Both the position numbers and the translations under genes were made by a program. The notes below the pieces were generated by a model. The model was given only the letters and a program-made list of their open reading frames with translations. It ran no database searches and had not been told where the DNA came from. Positions 47,515 to 59,238 of a DNA stretch of 64,000 nucleotides are shown in pieces; position 1 is the first letter of the stretch, and the number at the start of each line of letters is the position of its first letter. The stretch spans positions 264,499,921-264,563,920 of the forward strand of contig CM037879.1 of assembly GCA_021292165.1 (NCBI GenBank), read 5' to 3'. This DNA is from Shinisaurus crocodilurus. Lineage: Eukaryota > Chordata > Lepidosauria > Squamata > Shinisauridae.

Positions 47515-48783
47515 TTTTTATTTATTTATTATATTTATCAATCGCCCATCTGGCCGGTCACCCGGCCACCCTGGGCGATGTACAATTAAAATACAATAAA
47601 ACACAATAAAACATAATAATTAAAACAATATAAAAAATTCTCATTAAAAACCTAACCCACCCCATATTCCCGCCTGAACAGCCATGTTTTTAATGCACGG
47701 CGGAAGCTCATCACGGAGGGGGCATGGCGAAGGTCACTAGGGAGGGAGTTCCATAATGTGGGGGCCGCCACAGAGAAGGCCCTCTTCCTAGTCCCCACCA
47801 GCCTGGCTGCTCTGGCTGATGGGATAAGGAGAAGGCCGTCCGTGGCAGACCTTGTTGAGCGGCCTACTTGATGTTGCTGGAGGCGCTCCTTGAGATAAGT
47901 TGGACCGGAGCCGTGTAGGGTTTTAAAGGTCAAAACCAACACCTTGAATTCGGCTCGGCAAGCAACTGGTAGCCAGTGCAACTCATTAAGCACTGGCGTG
48001 ATGTGATCACGCCGGCGGCTGCCCTTAATCAGGCGAGCCGCCGCGTTCTGTACCAGCTGAAGCTTCCGGACCGTCTTCAAGGGTAACCCCACGTAGAGCG
48101 CATTACAGTAGTCTAGGCGAGAGGAGACCAAGGCATGAACCACTGATGGGAGCAGGTGATTAGGAAGGTAGGGGCGCAGCTGCCGTATCAGATGGAGTTG
48201 ATACAGCGCCGCCCGGCTCACAGCTGCCACCTGAGCCTCCATGGACAGCTGGGAGTCTAGAATGACCCCCAAGCTGCGGACCTGGTCCTTCAGGGGTAGA
48301 TGTACCCCATTCAGCACCAGGTCAACATCCCCTAACCTTCCCTTGTCCCCCACCAGAAGTACCTCGGTCTTGTCGGGGTTCAGTTTCAGCATGTTCCTTC
48401 CCATCCAGCCAGCCACTGACTCCAGGCACTTGGACAGGGTCTCAACAGCCAACCTCGGTGAGGACTTGAAACAGAGGTAGAGCTGCGTGTCATCCGCATA
48501 CTGATGACACTGCACCCCAAACCTCCTGATGATAGCTCCCAGCGGCTTGAGGTAGATGTTGAATAACATCGGGGAGAGGATGGAACCCTGCGGCACTCCA
48601 CAAGTGAGCAGCCGAGGGTCCGAAGCCTCCTCCCCGAGAACTACCCTCTGATACCTTCCAGAGAGGAAGGACCGGAACCACTGCAATACAGTGCTTCCCA
48701 AGCCCAACCCCTCCAGACGGTCCAGGAGGATACCGTGGTCAACGGTATCAAAAGCCGCTGAGAGAAGCCGCTGAGTATTCTTA
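47515..48783 (-). mobile_element. L2 LINE, RT second half to 3' end, open frame
   Basis: The minus strand has a 351-codon open frame. It contains FLSGRYQRVVLGEE, GVPQGSILSPMLFNIYLKPL (RT motif B), YADDTQLYL (catalytic motif C), [39 protein letters not shown] and WNSLPSDLR, the L2-clade order. It runs to 47652, then a short 3' UTR (CTGGCCGGGTGACCGGCCAG, ACATCGCCCAGGGTGGCCGG) and an AATAAATAAA tail. The 5' side is truncated near 48783 by a small GCCGCTGAG duplication. Conserved enough to suggest a young copy. Confidence 0.92.
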
Positions 48784-48925
48784 GAAGGTGTCTACAGGGC
48801 AGCCTCCCACACTCTTGGTTCAGTGTGTAGCATGATACCGGAAGAGCAGAAAAGGTCCTAGAAAGAGGGGAGTGCTTATTTTCCAGGGACACTCCTTTGC
48901 CAACCAAGCAGCTACTAGCACAGCT

Positions 48926-49130
48926 TACGGGTTCTAGTCCCCGCTCAGCCATGAAACTCACTGGGTGACTTTGGGCCAGTCACTGACTCTCAGCCTAACC
49001 TACCTCACAGGGTTGTTGTGAGGATAAAGTGGAGAGGAGGAGGAGAATTATGTAAGCCGCCTTGGGTTCCTTGCAGGAAAAAAGGCGGGGTATAAATGTA
49101 ATAAATAAATAATAAATAAATAATAATGGT
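48926..49130 (+). repeat. MIR-like SINE, head truncated
   Basis: Starts at ACGGGTTCTAGTCCCCGCTC. Core CTGGGTGACTTTGGGCCAGT. Tail GTATAAATGTAATAAATAAA. Confidence 0.9.
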
Positions 49131-49162
49131 TCCTTTGTGGGTGTGATTTCACTGACACTGAA

Positions 49163-49737
49163 CTAGGGTAACCATTTGTCATATTTTACAGAGGACAGTC
49201 TTCTATATGAAATCCTGTATTTAAAGGGCTGTCCAGTCCAATTCCAGTTTAAAGGTGACTGGAAGAAGGGAGGGCCCAGTGGCCTTGGAGATGCCCATCA
49301 ACAGCACCTGGAGAGCAGACTGAGCAGGCACACAGGTCACCTGGACAGAGTCTTCCCCACTATGGTGAGATGTATTGTATTTCTATTTAAAGTAAATATT
49401 TCTACATTTGTATCTATACTCCTCCCCTCCAAAAAAGGGGGCAAAAGGGGGCACAGATTTGCACAAAATATGCTAATTTATTGTTGCCAATTTAGAAATA
49501 AGTACCATACTTTAAGTAGAAATACAAGAATCTCACCACAGTGTGGAAATGGGGGATATTGAGTGTGCCTGCTCAGTCTGCTGTCCAGGTGCTAACTGTG
49601 GATGGGCAACTTCAAGGCCTCTGCTTTCCCTTTTTATGGTTCTTTATCTTTAAAATGGACTTGGACTGGACAGCCCTTCAAAGAGCTTCAAGAAAAGGAC
49701 TGTCCTTGTGAAGCAGGACACATGGCTACCCTAGTTG
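49163..49737. mobile_element. Foldback element, arms of about 230 bp
   Basis: CTAGGGTAACCATTTGTC on the left and, inverted, CTAGGGTAGCCATGTGTC from the right. Matching inner blocks are AAAGGGCTGTCCAGTCCAA, GCAGACTGAGCAGGCACAC, GGTGAGAT..TTGTATTTCTA and AAAAAGGGGGCAAAAGGGGG at the centre. Non-coding. Confidence 0.82.
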
Positions 49738-51129
49738 CCCATGAAAGATCACGGTCTCAAGAATATCATAGAAATAGCTGGGTTGAAGTGTGGATGCAAC
49801 TTACAAGAGGGATCACTTATTGACCACCATAAAATTACTGGAGATATTGTTAGGCATGCAAAGGCCAATGAGCCTGTTGGCTTCACAGCTACTGAGAAGA
49901 TATGGATACTTATGTAGCCAAAAATAGCATCATCCATGCACAAGAAGGAGGTATCAGCACAATGGTTGGAACCTCAAGGTTTACAGAAGTACCAAAAATG
50001 TTAGGGGGAAAAACCCGAAGGAGAGGGCAGCCTCCCACACAGGGGAGGGGGACCCAAAACAGTTCAGTAAGGACTAAGCATGCTCAGTGGCCAACAGAAT
50101 GATTACTGATTGTTGGCGGGGCGGTGGGGCGGTGGAATGGGGTATCCTGGAAAAGAGCATGGCTGGCTGGCTAGCTAGCTGGAACTCGGAACAGGAGTAC
50201 TCCACACTACAACCTATTGTTGCAGGTCTCACTTGTGAACACAAAACTTCTAACTCTATGATTCCATAGACATAACTGAATATAACGTAGGCATAGACAC
50301 ATAGAACGGCAATAGTGGCTTAAATCAGCCTGCAAAATTTTCACTTAAACTTTTTAGGCACTTTTAATAAGTGATAACATATTTTAATCTGGAGTGCATA
50401 ATTTGTGAACATTGTTAAGGGAAATCAGAAAGTGGGAGACAACCCACTTTAAATAGATGACCATTCTAGGTTTCACACTCGAACGCAGGAAACTGATTAA
50501 GTTTCAACTTGTGAAAACAGTCTTTGAAGCCGTTTCTTTAATTGGATCTGAAGCTAAGCCAAAACTGAGCTAAGGACATTTTGCCACCCTAAGAAGCTGC
50601 ACTGCTGAGAGGTGCACCCCAGAATCCTTTGCAATGTTACAGAGAAAGCTACAGCACAGATCTCAAATCATGTTCACACATGATCTAGTAGCTGCACTTG
50701 AGCATCCTCTGCAAGGGATTCTGGGATGTGCTTCACTGCTGCCCCTAAAATGATTGATATCTCTGCCAGGCTAGACCTGAACCAAGCTTCTGTTACAGAA
50801 AAAACCCACAGAACCGACACAGCACCAAATACTATGCTTGTCAGGCCTGCCTTATCTTCCCCACAAACGCTTTTGCTGCTAGTTGCATAACCTGTATTAT
50901 AGCTTCACATAGCAAATTGACCTCGGTGAAGGAATGAGCCAGAAGTGTCTCAGTGAAGGATGAAGCATTTCCTCTTCCACAGAGAAAAGAAGTGGTAAAT
51001 GCTGCAAGTCAGAATCCTTGATAGCAGGAAAGCAACTGCAAATTATCAGAGAGCAGGTGCTCTGCCAGCTTTCCCCACCCCCAACCCCACCCCCAACCCA
51101 CCCCTTCTTTCAAGTCAAATGCAATCAGG

Positions 51130-51410
51130 TGAATATTCTGACTCTTATCACCTGAATATTCAACAACGGTTCATTTCCATCCTTAAAACCCACCTTCTCT
51201 GTGAAGTGTTTGGTTTGGCACAATTCTTTAAGTCTCCATATCCTACTTTAACTCACCCTAAGTACATGTATAAAAATAAACACATATTTCCCCGCCTCCA
51301 TCTCCTTCACCTGTTGCTCTCCTGTCAAATTTTAGATTGCATGCTCCTTGAGGCAGGGACCCATCCCCTTGTACTTTTCTAATGAGCCTTGGCACTGTAT
51401 AGGACTTGCA
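51130..51410 (+). mobile_element. CR1/L3-like LINE 3' fragment
   Basis: CTTAAAACCCACCTTCTCTG (LKTHLL), then TTTTAGATTGCATGCTCCTTGAGGCAGGGACC, a tail shared with 55205-55600. Confidence 0.65.
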
Positions 51411-51489
51411 ACAAAATGTGGAGTGCATCCTCCTTTTTAACAGGAGGGTGCCAGCCAGCCAGCCATTCCCTTCTCCAGGATACTTTATT

Positions 51490-51590
51490 GTATTCATAGA
51501 ATCATAGAATAGTAGAGTTGGAAGGGGCCTATAAGGCCATCGAGTCCAACCCCCTGCTCAACGCTGGAATCCACATCAAAGCATTCCTCC
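51490..51590 (-). mobile_element. CR1 3'-end fragment
   Basis: ATTCATAGAATCATAGAATA, GAGTTGGAAGGGGCCTATAA, then TCGAGTCCAACCCCCTGCTC, as at 672. Confidence 0.85.
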
Positions 51591-52399
51591 CACCCACCCT
51601 CATCCATGGCTACTAAGCATGCTCAGTCCTCATTATTTTGGGGGTGGTTGCCCTCTTAGGTAATTTTTTAAAAATATTTTTTGTACTTCTGCCAACCTCA
51701 GGGTTTCCTTAGACATGGTGATAGCTTCCCATTGTCTGTCAGTTTGGGCTATATAGTTGTCAGTACTCACCACCTGAGTTCACTATTAGAGAGACTGCTA
51801 AATAGTTATTTATGTATTCCATAGAGATGTGGCCTTATTATACAGCAATGCTGCAAAGAGGCGTCCAGCAGTTAACTTCATACATAGGCTTTGTAAAAGA
51901 TATTTGAAAAGAAGAACTAGTAGATGTTTGCTACTGCAGTGAATCATGAGGCTGGATGGAACATTTTTCATTTCATTTTCTTTATTTGTAAGCGACATTC
52001 CCTTTGTAGAACAAAAGCAGCAAACCATATTTTATATTAAAAATGGCATACTTTATCAATTAAAAATATAATCAGTGTGGTGTAGTAGGTGAGTATAGTG
52101 GGTTTAGGTGTTAGGGAAACCTAAAATTCCTGCTTAGCTTGTCACGCATTGGCCCACTTCACACGATCAAACAACCCATGGTTAATCATGTCCTGAGCAT
52201 GAGCAAGCGAGTGCACTGGCTCCTGCCTGCTCACCCACTTCCACTTTCTGAAACATCCCAGAAATGCCCCATTCCTGGCTTGTTATCATGATGTGCAAGC
52301 CCAGCACTTTATTTAGGAATAAACAACCCAGAGATTAACTCATGGTTTGCTGTTGGGTTAAAACTCTGGATTGTTTAACCCTAAACAACACAGAGTGCT

Positions 52400-52574
52400 A
52401 TTTATTTATTTATAGATTCATAGAGTTGGAAGGCGCCTACAAAGCTATCGAGCCCAACCCCCTGCTCAATGCAGGAAACTAGAGGAGGGGTCTCCCATCC
52501 AAGTAACAACCAGGCTTGACCCTGCTTAGCTTTCCACGCTCAGACAAGCTGAGCCAGAGTAAGCCACAGGCCTG
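52400..52574 (-). repeat. 5S rRNA-derived SINE, full-length
   Basis: Read on the minus strand it opens TACAGGCCTGTGGCTTACTC, has GAAAGCTAAGCAGGGTCAAG (5S A box) and CTTGGATGGGAGACC (C box), and closes with the CR1-like tail CCTTCCAACTCTATGAATC and (AAAT)n. Confidence 0.87.
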
Positions 52575-52576
52575 TA

Positions 52577-53228
52577 TTGTTTATTTATTTTTAAATCGCC
52601 CATCTGGCCGGTCACCCAGCCACCCTGGGCGATGTACAATCATTAAAATACAATAAAATACAATAAAACACAATAAAAACACAATAAAAACACAATTAAA
52701 ATATATATTTTTTAAAAAAAACCCTAACCCACCCCATATTCCCGCCTGAAAAGCCATGTTTTTAAAGCCCGGCGGAAGTTCATCAAGGAGGGGACATGAC
52801 GAAGGTCACTGGGGAGGGAGTTCCATAACTTGGGGGCCGCCACAGAGAAGGCCCTCTTCCGAGTCCCAACCAGCCTGGCTGCTCTGGCTGATGGGACAAG
52901 GAGAAGGCCATCCGTGGCAGATCTTGTTGAGAGGTCTACTTGGTGTTGCTGAAGGTGTTCCTTGAGATAAGCTGGACCGGAGCCGTATAGAGTTTTAAAG
53001 GTCAAAACCAACACCTTGAATTCGGCCCGGCAAGCAACTGGTAGCCAGTGCAACTCCTTAGCACCAGTGCAACTGGTGTGATGTGGTCTTGCCGGCGGCT
53101 GCCTTTAACCAGGTGAGCCGCTGCGTTCTGTACCAGCTGTAGCTTCCGAACCGTCTTCCAGGCTAACCCCACATAGAGCGCATTACAGTAGTCTAGGCAA
53201 GAGGAGATTAAGGCATGAAGAACCACCG
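52577..53228 (-). mobile_element. L2 LINE 3' fragment
   Basis: The minus strand encodes [52 protein letters not shown] and WNSLPSDLRHVPS, with one frameshift near 53055. Very close to 47515-48783. Confidence 0.9.
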
Positions 53229-53611
53229 ATGGTCCACACGTCACAACAGCAACGTGCTAGGTCCACACATCACAACAGCAACTCAGGCATTCTTGGGTTG
53301 TTTAACCCAGGAATTGGCATTACGCATGAACCAGGTAAGTGACATCACTGTGATCAGCAGTCATCACATCACACTTTTATTTTCCACTAGATGTTGCTGG
53401 AGAAATGTGGGGAGGACATATGGGTCAGTGACAGCTGTTGACCTTCATCTCATCCCTGTGTCTACCCACTTAGGTCAAATTTTGAAAGATGTGTGACGTA
53501 GCATCATTGCACTCAATATCCCCATCCCCAAAGTGGCACCAAACAAAGTGTAGTGTATGTATGTAAATGCAGAACCAATATAATCATGTTAAGCATCTTG
53601 CTCCTCTAGAC

Positions 53612-53704
53612 CAGTGTTCTCCAACCTTGGGTCCCCAGATGTTTTTGGCCTACAACTCCCAGCAAGCCCCAGCCAGCGTAGGGACCCAAGGTTGGACAAC
53701 ACTG
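53612..53704. mobile_element. 93 bp hAT MITE with perfect 8-bp TSD
   Basis: CAGTGTTCTCCAACCTTGGG and CCCAAGGTTGGACAACACTG. CTCTAGAC on both sides (53604-53611, 53705-53712). Sister of 17981-18069. Confidence 0.93.
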
Positions 53705-53721
53705 CTCTAGACAGTTCTAGG

Positions 53722-53870
53722 GAGATAAGAATATAAGAAGAGCCGTGCTGGGTCAGACCAAAGGCCTACCTAGTCCAGCATTCTGTCCCCACAGCAGCCA
53801 ACCAGATGCCGATGGGAAGCCCAGAAGTAGGACAGGAGTGCACACTTGCCCCTTTGACATCTGTGGTGGT
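53722..53870 (-). repeat. Unclassified interspersed repeat, reversed
   Basis: AAGAATATAAGAAGAGCCGT, GGTCAGACCAAAGGCC and TAGTCCAGCATTCTGT. Inverted relative to 15126-15400. Confidence 0.65.
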
Positions 53871-55204
53871 CCTCACTCTCAGCCTAAGCTACCTCGCAGG
53901 CTTGTTGTGAGGATGGTGTTTAGAATAAGTGAGGAATCCCTTCAGAAGCCACTTCTTGCACAGTCCTTGCCTGCCCCTTCCTTGTGTGCCCACCTGCTTC
54001 AATCTTCGCCAACAATCTGCACTTTGAGAGAAGCAGATGGCAAGAAATCTTACAGAATTTACCTTGGTCCCCTTTCAGCAAGGCTGGAGTTTGTTTTGTA
54101 TTCAACAAATCATAGTGATTAACCAGACATCAAACCACATGGGTGTCATGAGATCTTGGGCTTCTGGCAGTCATCACAAACCCTCTTCCTTTTCAAGCTG
54201 AAGCTGGAGATCTGAGTCTACAGACTGAACAAAATGAGTTCCGTATATAGACTTGTGTCTTAACGTACTGCCTAATCTAAGAAGCCAACTGTATAAGCAA
54301 GAGCCTTAGGGTTGCTTCTGGTATGGTTTTTGACTGTCACACATCTTAAAAGCACATGTCAAAAGATACACAGCAATGTTGTTTTAGAATGGTTAGACAC
54401 ATCTATTTCCCACGAAAGATGCTTGGAGGAAAACAAACAAATGCCAGTTCGTCAAATGCATGTTTTCTTGTTTGGGCAGAAAAGCTGGCACATGACCCTC
54501 ACCAGCCTAAATAACGTGGCAGTAAAGTTACATTTTATTTATACCTGGCTGGACTGAAGATATTCAGCATGTTTGCAAATGGCTGCGGGATCTGAAATTA
54601 TGAAATGAGTGCAAAGATAACCCTAAAGCAAGGTGGGTTGACAGCATGCTGTTGATTCCGCAAAGAATGGCTGGAGCGATTTCAGGTGATGCTGGCTTAA
54701 AACAACAGCAGCACTTGACTTCTGGAAGCACTCTAGTGCTACTGCCAACAGTGCCAATAAAGAGGATAACTTTGGTTGGACAAAGGGAGTTGAGAGGATA
54801 TAGTGGCAGCCAGATATTGCTACCAGTGAACCAACGGCAGTATTAGGAGATTAGGAGATATGGGTGTGGCAATGGAAATATCCCTTGGACCAGTAGTGCA
54901 CTAGTAAATTTTGAAGTGCAGGCCCTCATCATGACAGTCCATAGCCACGCCCCCAGAAGAGTCCAAAAATGCAGGCAGCTGTGCTGTTCCATATGAACAA
55001 AACAGTTCTAGCAGTCCCCTCCCGCAACTACTGTGAGGATTTCGGGGAAGCTCAGAGGGAACAGGGCCTTCTAAGGGGGGTGGGGCAGCTGAGACCAGCA
55101 TCCCTGCTCATCAAAAAGTGCCAGGGCTGCGTCCATGCAAGCCCTGGCTCCACTGCATCACTGCCTTGGACATCTGAAGGTGTTCTGATTCCTCATACAA
55201 TGCT

Positions 55205-55600
55205 GCCCTTTTCTCCCTTGTTGCTTCAGTTGCCTAGCATCGCCTACCAAAACACTTTTGTGATGCTGCCTCGGTATATTCAAATCCCTCCTCAAAGCCC
55301 ATCTTTTCCATGAAGCCTTTGGCACCACCTCTACTTCAAGTAAGCAAACAACAGTGTAACTGAACTAAATGCATATCCCCCCCCCTTTCATTTTCAGTAC
55401 TGAAACAGCCCAAGTATGCGTAACTGAAAGGAATGCATATTTTACATTTGTTGCCATTGCCTCCAAGTTGCTTCCTCTCTCTGCTGCTTCCCACCCATAC
55501 TTAGAATTTTAGATTATATGCTCCTTGAGGCAAGGGGACACTTTCCTGTTGTTACTCTAAAATGTCATGCACACCGATGGTGCTACAGGGATAACTAAAT
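55205..55600 (+). mobile_element. CR1/L3-like LINE 3' fragment
   Basis: CAAATCCCTCCTCAAAGCCC, CATCTTTTCCATGAAGCC (HLFHEA) and ATTATATGCTCCTTGAGGCA. Confidence 0.65.
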
Positions 55601-55702
55601 AATCCAGGGGGGGGGGGGGGGAGAAGGGTGTTGCAGACTGTTTAGAAGCAACTGAACTGGAAGAGGGTTTGCTTACATACCAGAAGTTGCCACCACATGG
55701 CA

Positions 55703-56095
55703 GTATTTATTTATTTATTTATTTGATTCATTCCCCACTTTTCCTCCATGAAATGGGGCTCAAGGCGGCTAGCAATAAAAAGAACCAAAATTTAAATTAA
55801 AAATACTGTAAAAATAAAAACGTCATTGAAACAATAATACAAATACATTAAAACTCAATTAAAAACACAACAATAAAAGAATAAAAACAACACCCAACAC
55901 AACAGACCAGCTTACATACCAAAGGCCTGCTTGAATAAAAAATACATTTGCCTGCTGGTGGAAGGACAGCAGAGAGGGAGGCAACCTGGTCTCCCTTGGC
56001 AGGGAGTTCCAAAGCCTGGGAGCAGCCACCGAGAAGGCCCTCTTTCAGGTTGCCACCAAACACGCTTCTGATAGTGGCTGTACTGACAGAAGGGC
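55703..56095 (-). mobile_element. L2-like LINE 3' fragment
   Basis: A (TTTA)n start and CTCAAGGCGGCTAGCAATAA. GGCAGGGAGTTCCAAAGCCT and CACCGAGAAGGCCCTC correspond on the minus strand to EGLLGGCSQALELPAK. Confidence 0.7.
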
Positions 56096-57414
56096 AGTAG
56101 CAGATCAGAAATCAGGCCAGACCAGGAAATAAAGACACCATCATGGTCTGTCCGCTCAGTAATCATTAGAAATCACATGGACCCATGATATCATCAGTTT
56201 GCACCTAGTAATAAATGGTCTGCAGGTGTACCATGAGGCAAGCTGCATTTTCCAACTCAGCCCACCCTCTGTTCACTCCTGCCACCTATTAGTGATCCCT
56301 GATATACAAGCTATCCTGATCCTCCTTTCAGCTACCACTCATTGGTTGAGGCTGAGCAGTGTGGTCACAGAATAGTGATAAGAACAGTGTTTCTCTGCTG
56401 AGTGCTGAAAAAAGCCTCCTCCCCGCTGCCAGTGACCCCAATCTGGATTGCTGTCCCAGTTGTCTTTTCCCCCACAGTCCAGATCATCAACTGGGCTGTG
56501 GGGAAAAGTGGGTGGAGGCCGCACAACCCACAGCCGAGGGAAACATGTGGCCCACGGACTACAGGTTGTGCACCCCTGGTCTAAATCATGTGAAAGCAAT
56601 TCTTCAAACACTGTTTATTTTTAGTCAGTGCTATTGTGACGGATACATTTAACCAGGTCAAAAAATAAATAAAAGATTAGCAATTTTTAAAGGCTAAAAA
56701 TAAAAGATTTTGTTTTGACGTAAAGAAAAATGATTTCAAAATTATTTCTGAAACATTAATGTTTAATTATTACTCACATGCTGCTAATAGTGCTAGCAAG
56801 TACCATAAAATATATAAAGTAATTTTAAAACATAACTTAAAAATTGAATAAGCTATAGCAGGCTATGTAAAATACAGGCACTAATAGAGAGGAAAAGATG
56901 AGTAGAGAATTATAAATTACAATGCCAAGATTTTCAAAGAAGGGTGCCTAACCTTTTAAATTCATACTTAGGAATTCAAAAGATGTCCAGGTTTCAGCTG
57001 AGTTAAATTTAATGGGAGTCACAGTACCTAATTAGCAGAGTCTAATGCTTAAAAAAAAGTTTTGGTTTAAAGTCAGGTTAGTTGAAAACCCTCTTGCTTC
57101 CTCTATACTCTGTCACTTCTCAATAGATGTGAAAGGTACCGCAGTCTCTATTTGCTGAGTCAGTAAGACGTTGGGTTTTTCCTCTCTTTTTTGCTGCTAT
57201 ATGGCATCCATCTGTTTTCTTAGGAGGATGGACTTGCAGCATCCCATTGCATGGCCTGGTTTTATTTCTATTAGTATTTCCTAGCCGGGGGTGGGGGGGA
57301 TCCCATGATTGGCAGGCCCTGCTACTGGTGTCAGAACTGCCAAGTTCTGTACAAAGGACATAACTGGGACATAACGACTGGGATTAGGTGATATGAACAT
57401 AGAAGCCCAGTCCT

Positions 57415-58395
57415 GGCTCACCTGCACTGGCTGCTAATTTGTTTCTGGGCCAAATTTAAAGTGCTGGTTTTAACCTATAAAGTCCTACATGCAGGGGTGG
57501 TGCTAGGTACTGAAAAGATCCAGGGGTCAGGCCCACAAGATCAAAAAAAAAAAAAGAGCACAAATTTGCATATACTAATTTACATATGCTCTAAAGACTC
57601 TCTCTGTGTGTGTCTTTAAGGACCCTGTCTGCCACCAAAAAAGGGATGTATGGACAGGGGAGAGGAGGGCATTGGATTTCAGAAAAATAACCTCAGGCAG
57701 AAAGATTCAGGGGGGGGGGGCAGCAGGAGGTGTGGCACATGTGGGCAAAAAGCCATCTAATCCAGGGGGGTCAGATGCAACAGAGATCATCAGGGCCCCT
57801 GTCCTTTCAGCAAGTGCCCACGTGAAGCAGAGTCGTGGGGCAGACGGCCTCCCAGAGATTCAGGGCTCCAAATGAAAGATTCAGGGCACCAGCCCTAGTG
57901 AGCCGCCCCCTAACACTGCCTCTGCCTACATGTCTTGGGACACCAATGCCTCAAGGACTGCCTCTCCCCATATGAACCTATCCTGAGATCAGCTTCAGAG
58001 GCCCTTCTCTGTGTGCTTCCTCTGAGAAACGTTCAGGAAGGTATCAGTTTGGGGAAAGGCCTTTTCTGTGATAGACTCGTGTTTATGGAACACTCTCCTC
58101 AAGGAAGCTCACCTGGCACCAGGCAAAGACATACGTACTTATTTTCCCAGGCATTTGGACAATAGCTATGGCCCAATTGTTGCCAGCTGCTTTTGTGGAG
58201 TTCATTATAGGTTGTGGGCGAGGAAGATTTTGTGTGTTTGTGGATGAACACTTTTCATATTGTATTGTTTTTAGATTGTGTTTTCATGGTATTATTCTGC
58301 TGATTATGGTTTATACTGATTTTGTTTTGTTGTGGTTGCTGTTTTCCTGTTGTATTAATCATGAATTTCTGTATTGTGGTGCCCTCTCCAATTCC
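57415..58395 (+). mobile_element. L2-like LINE fragment split by a hAT
   Basis: 57415-57491 encodes LHWLLICFWAKFKVLVLTYKVL. After the hAT at 57492-57924 the sequence continues with TCTTGGGACACCAATGCCTC and CTCCCCATATGAACCTATCC, then an AT-rich 3' part. The frame is degraded. Confidence 0.72.
57492..57924. mobile_element. hAT element inserted in the L2-like fragment
   Basis: CAGGGGTGGTGCTAGG and CCTAACACTGCCTCTG ends. CCTACATG on both sides (57484-57491, 57925-57932). 433 bp, no transposase. Confidence 0.9.
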
Positions 58396-58419
58396 ATGTA
58401 AAAATCTGACTGGGCTGGC

Positions 58420-58618
58420 AGTTGCAACGTTCTTCAACACTGGCAATGGGACTGCATCCTCCACTGCACCTGAAGACATCAGGCTAGCTTAGGGGATGCA
58501 GAGCAGGCTGCCGCTGCAGGGCACACACAGCTCTCTCCACCAATACCTTGCTGCTGCCTCCTAGCACCTGCAGCCTGAAGCAACTGCCTCAATTTGCCTA
58601 ATGGTAGGGCCAGCCCTG
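58420..58618. mobile_element. hAT-like right-end fragment
   Basis: Ends GGTAGGGCCAGCCCTG, a hAT-type terminus. The opposite end was not identified. Confidence 0.5.
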
Positions 58619-58884
58619 ATTGGAGTTATAGGAGCAGTTGTTTACCATAGTTTTGCATGCCAACACAGAGTCAGTGATGCTGGATATTCTTACTAGCATT
58701 TACCTCTGTGGATGCCAGAGTCTCTTAAATCATTATAGATCAGAGATGGCTTCCTCAAAAGGAGTACTCTAGAGTTATGATGGCCATATGACTATGATTT
58801 TAATAGCTAAGGAAAAGGTACGTTGTAGCTTCCTGGTGAAAAGTGAGCAGGAATAGGACCAGGAAAACTTATTTTTGCAAGGCA

Positions 58885-59201
58885 TTCCACTGGGAGGGTT
58901 TGCATGGAATGCTAAGCCATGGTTTAGCAATACGTGCATGAGCTCAAAGGAGTCCAAGCAAAACCTCAGGCTTGTGGGCGCCCCACTCCCTTTTCCTTCT
59001 TCTACACAGCCACGAGGAATAATAAACCAGTTTAACTTTGAACTCTTTCTGGCTTTAACTTTGAACTCTTTCTGGCTTGTTACATATGAACTAGGAATCC
59101 TGGTTTAAAATAATCTGGTTTAAAATAAAATGAACAATTGCTAAACAAGCCAACCACAAACCTGGCATGACAGCTGGCTTGTTTCACAAAGTAGAGATGT
59201 T

Positions 59202-59238
<37 letters not shown>

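Larger units (their letters stand above)
52150..53345. mobile_element. Foldback element split by a 5S-SINE and an L2
   Basis: The left arm (52150-52400) has CACTTCACACGATCAAACAACCCATGG and a TTAAACTCTGGATTGTTTAA hairpin partner. The right arm (53228-53345) has GGTTGTTTAACCCAGG and GCATGAACCAGGTAAG. Same vocabulary as 1505-1935. Confidence 0.5.

Noticed and set aside
49741..50030. Coding-looking plus-strand stretch (IIEIAGLKCGCNLQEG, KITGDIVRHAKANEPVGFTA).
   Set aside because: Two open frames overlap and break, no family was recognised, and there is no splice or start context. It could be a fragment of an old retropseudogene, but this is not supportable.
54545..54600. Minus-strand exon-like piece with acceptor TAATTTCAG, donor CCAG|GTATAA and a product containing QPFANMLNIF, vaguely like the proline-rich N-terminal part of a P450.
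   Set aside because: It is only about 50 bp, does not match the TBXAS1 residues that should precede the 117 bp exon (a NFTNR-type end), and the phase cannot be joined convincingly.
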